Shown piece after piece: positions 62,058-64,000 of a stretch of 64,000 nt of DNA. Positions within the stretch are counted from its first letter, which is position 1. Each line of letters starts with the position of its first letter. Source of the DNA: an uncultured Bacteroidales bacterium (lineage in GTDB: Bacteria; Bacteroidota; Bacteroidia; Bacteroidales; Bacteroidaceae). The translations under genes were made by a program, and so were the position numbers. The notes under the pieces are model-generated. The model was given only the letters and a program-made list of their open reading frames with translations, was not told the DNA's origin and ran no database searches. The stretch covers positions 22,495-86,494 of the forward strand of contig CACXLY010000002.1 in the NCBI GenBank assembly GCA_902768605.1, in the 5' to 3' direction.

Positions 62058-62690
62058 ATGCACATCGTAATCGCAGGAAATATAGGGAGCGGCAAGACGA
62101 CGTTGACTGAGATGCTCGCCCAGCACTACGGGTGGGAGCCGATGTACGAGCAGGTGGCCTTCAATCCCTACCTTGACGACTACTACCGCGACATCGAGCG
62201 GTGGTCGTTCCCTATGGAGGTCTTCTTCCTGAAAGAGCGGTTCCGCGACCTCATGGAAATGCAGAAGAGCGGGAAGGACACCATTCAGGACCGCTCCATC
62301 TACGAGGGGGTCTATGTCTTCGCTACCAACAACAAGCGCATGGGCAACCTTAGCGACCGCGACTTCGACACGTTCATGGAGCTCTTCGGACACATGGAAA
62401 GCATCGTCCGCTTCCCCGACCTCATGATTTACCTGCGGGCCAGCATCCCACACCTCGTGCATAACATCCAGAAGCGCGGCCGCAACTGCGAGCAGGCCAT
62501 TCAGCTCGAGTACCTCAAGGGCTTGAATGACCTCTACGAAGACTTCATATATAAGAAGTACAGGGGAAAGGTGCTGACCGTCGAGGTGGACAATATCGAC
62601 TACCAGCACAACCCGAAGGACTTCAAGGAGATAACCGACAAGATAGACGGACTGCTGTATGGCATGTTCCCACTCGAGGTTAATTCATAA
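62058..62690 (+). CDS. Deoxynucleoside kinase (copy 1)
   Basis: 210 residues. P-loop GNIGSGKTT (7-15), the QDRSIYEG (DRS) motif and a C-terminal lid region. Phosphorylates deoxynucleosides for salvage. The start is 2 bp after the lysozyme stop. Paralogous to the next gene; such tandem pairs in other bacteria divide work between dAdo/dCyd and dGuo, but specificity is not readable here. Confidence 0.9.
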   Translation: MHIVIAGNIGSGKTTLTEMLAQHYGWEPMYEQVAFNPYLDDYYRDIERWSFPMEVFFLKERFRDLMEMQKSGKDTIQDRSIYEGVYVFATNNKRMGNLSDRDFDTFMELFGHMESIVRFPDLMIYLRASIPHLVHNIQKRGRNCEQAIQLEYLKGLNDLYEDFIYKKYRGKVLTVEVDNIDYQHNPKDFKEITDKIDGLLYGMFPLEVNS

Positions 62691-62760
62691 TTTTCAATTC
62701 ATAATTCATAATTGAAAGCGGTAGCAAATTCTTCATTCTTCACTCTTCATTCTTCATTAT
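62691..62760. repeat. ATTCATAATTC and GCGGTAGCAAATTCTTC modules
   Basis: 62683-62711 is a TTCATAATTCATAATTG array. 62713-62758 repeats the module GCGGTAGCAAATTCTTCATT plus CTTCACTCTTCATTCTTCATT seen at 11542-11578, again touching the following start codon. Confidence 0.8.
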
Positions 62761-62761
62761 T

Positions 62762-63382
62762 ATGCACATAGCAGTAGCTGGAAACATCGGGTGCGGCAAG
62801 ACCACCCTCACTAAGTTGCTCGTCAAGCGCTACGGTTGGACGCCCCGCTACGAGCCTGTAGAGACGAACCCTTACCTCGACGACTTCTATCAGGACATGA
62901 GTCGCTGGAGCTTCAACCTGCAGATTTATTTCCTCAACAAACGTTTCCGCGACGTCGTGGAGATATCGAAGAGCACGGACACCATCATCCAGGACCGCAC
63001 CATCTTCGAGGACGCGCGCATCTTCGCCCCCAATCTCCATGCACAGGGCTACATGAGCGACCGCGACTTCCAGAACTACAGCGACCTCTTCGACTTGATG
63101 ATGTCGCTCGTCGGCCTGCCCGACCTGCTCATCTACATCCGCAGCACCATCCCCAACCTCATCGCCCAGATCAGCAAGCGCGGCCGCGAGTACGAGCAAA
63201 GCATCCGCATCGACTACCTCACCGGCTTGAACGAGCGCTACGAGGAATGGATAAAGAACTATCCCGGCAAACTCCTCATCGTGGATGGCGACACGCTGAA
63301 GTTCGAATCGAATGTGGCCGACTTCCAGCGCATCACAGAGCAGATCGACGCCAAGCTCTACGGTCTCTTCCCAGAGGACTAA
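62762..63382 (+). CDS. Deoxynucleoside kinase (copy 2)
   Basis: 206 residues. P-loop GNIGCGKTT (7-15), IQDRTIFED and the ERYEEWIKNYPGKLLIV segment. About half its residues match copy 1, so divergence is old. Separated from copy 1 by 71 bp of repeats. Confidence 0.9.
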   Translation: MHIAVAGNIGCGKTTLTKLLVKRYGWTPRYEPVETNPYLDDFYQDMSRWSFNLQIYFLNKRFRDVVEISKSTDTIIQDRTIFEDARIFAPNLHAQGYMSDRDFQNYSDLFDLMMSLVGLPDLLIYIRSTIPNLIAQISKRGREYEQSIRIDYLTGLNERYEEWIKNYPGKLLIVDGDTLKFESNVADFQRITEQIDAKLYGLFPED

Positions 63383-63727
63383 ACAATGATATAGCAGTTG
63401 CCACGCTTTTCGAGTGGATGAAAGAGCCGTGGCGAGGCGCTTCCCGTTGCCTCTCGTCAGCCGATGCCACACGTGGGATGGATTGCTGCATCGCCATGCA
63501 GCAATTGCTTTGTCGCCATGCAGCAATTGCTTCGTCGCCATGCAGCAATCGGCGCTTCTCGTCGCGCGGACCGATGCCGGGCGTTGGCCCGCGCATTTCG
63601 TGCTGTCCGATTGTCTTCTTCAATATAAAGCGCGGGCGGACGAAAAGTTACGTGCAAGATATGTTAAAACATCATAAAATCCGTCCGAATTGTGCGCAAA
63701 CCGATATTCTTTTCGTAACTTTGCACC
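63383..63727. repeat. Gap with 22-bp GCCATGCAGCAATTGC array and promoter
   Basis: 63470-63560 holds units with GCCATGCAG at 63493, 63515 and 63537, exactly 22 bp apart, with diverged units on both sides. The remaining sequence is AT-rich; the TAACTTTG promoter of the GH130 gene is at 63716-63723. No gene is seen. Confidence 0.85.
63716..63723 (+). promoter_or_regulatory. -7 element of GH130 gene
   Basis: TAACTTTG with a TTG -33 element at 63690-63692. It ends 4 bp before the GH130 ATG, so the transcript is predicted to be leaderless. Confidence 0.65.
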
Positions 63728-64000
63728 ATGAAACGTTACATCCTCCTCCCTCTTTTGTTTGTCAGCCTTGCCCTCATGGCGGGCGACAATGTCCTGCCTT
63801 ATTGGGCGATAGGCGGTTTCACGCGGCCCGAAGGCAAAAACCCAATGGTGAGTCCCATCGCCGAAAGCCTCTTCTATTGTCCGATGAAGAAGGCGAATGT
63901 GCGGTGGGAATGTGCCGACACGTTCAACCCTGCCGCCGTGGAGAAGGATGGCAAGGTCTGTGTGCTCTACCGCGCCGAGGACGACCCGGATGTGGGCATT
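63728..64000 (+). CDS. GH130 glycoside phosphorylase/hydrolase, N-terminal part
   Basis: 91 residues are visible before the right edge. A signal peptide (1-18) is followed by PYWAIGGFTRPEGKNPMVSP, SLFYCPMKKANVRWECADTF and NPAAVEKDGKVCVLYRAEDD, the N-terminal signature of GH130 enzymes that act on beta-mannosides. A signal peptide fits the periplasmic or surface hydrolase-type members found in Bacteroidales. Confidence 0.88.
   Translation, partial: MKRYILLPLLFVSLALMAGDNVLPYWAIGGFTRPEGKNPMVSPIAESLFYCPMKKANVRWECADTFNPAAVEKDGKVCVLYRAEDDPDVGI

Overview
The window is chromosomal DNA of a Bacteroidota bacterium, most likely Bacteroidales and close to Prevotellaceae. The evidence is a complete porP-porK-porL-porM-porN type IX secretion cluster, C-terminal sorting tails on three secreted proteins, many TAnnTTTG promoter elements with almost no Shine-Dalgarno sequences, and family-typical genes (DUF3098, YfhO, meso-diaminopimelate dehydrogenase, fused DAHP synthase-chorismate mutase, GH130, GH43, S23 four-helix-bundle protein). 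Base composition is moderately GC-rich in genes and AT-rich at promoters. No rRNA, tRNA, insertion sequence, prophage or CRISPR array was recognised.

Layout. 0-5 kb: a truncated GH43 glycosidase diverges from the L-rhamnose genes rhaB-rhaA-rhaT. 5-8 kb: a DUF3298 lipoprotein and a clostripain-like lipoprotein on either side of a large palindromic repeat block. 8.4-13.3 kb: an orphan histidine kinase, then yceD-rpmF-fabH-era and purN. 13.7-23 kb: a six-hairpin glycosidase and two 1.1-kDa-residue-scale paralogues (1104 and 1110 aa) that combine BspA-type LRRs, an M60-like peptidase domain and a type IX sorting tail. 23-27 kb: nrdD-nrdG and ddh. 27.5-34 kb: miaB, ftsX, a DUF3098 gene, uppP, truB, queA and folK, with an S23 gene bounded by inverted repeats between queA and folK. 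34.5-42.5 kb: a coiled-coil/HTH-like protein, rpsO, a YfhO membrane protein, groES-groEL and a secreted InlB-repeat protein. 43.4-51 kb: the type IX secretion cluster and a lipoprotein. 51-53 kb: glyQS and an FKBP lipoprotein. 53.4-58.8 kb: an aromatic amino acid operon (pheA, aminotransferase, DAHP synthase-chorismate mutase, tyrA) with a frameshifted beta-helix gene inside it. 59-64 kb: a BASS-family transporter, a PIN-toxin relic, a conserved hypothetical, a GH25 lysozyme, two deoxynucleoside kinases and the start of a GH130 gene.

The main discoveries concern non-coding structure. (1) The aromatic operon starts with a 19-residue leader peptide of which 10 residues are Phe or Tyr, followed by a competing antiterminator and an intrinsic terminator: ribosome-mediated attenuation. 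(2) A palindromic MITE-like element of about 80-110 bp sits in frame inside at least five protein genes (rhaB, rhaT, miaB, the YfhO gene and the aro-operon aminotransferase). It leaves peptides such as SPLKG or PLPLREG, and relatives lie between genes. (3) About thirteen intergenic gaps hold tandem arrays whose sequences differ but whose period is 22 bp. (4) A composite hairpin repeat occurs at three loci, with hairpin loops replaced by a shared module. A related 20-bp module forms the perfect inverted repeat around the S23 gene. (5) The ends of several genes (folK start, aminotransferase start, fabH, yceD and truB stops) lie within such repeats.

Functionally, the rhamnose genes, GH43, GH130, six-hairpin enzyme and M60 proteins fit a glycan- or mucin-using lifestyle. 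The type IX machine in the same window is the likely exporter of the M60-LRR and InlB-repeat proteins.
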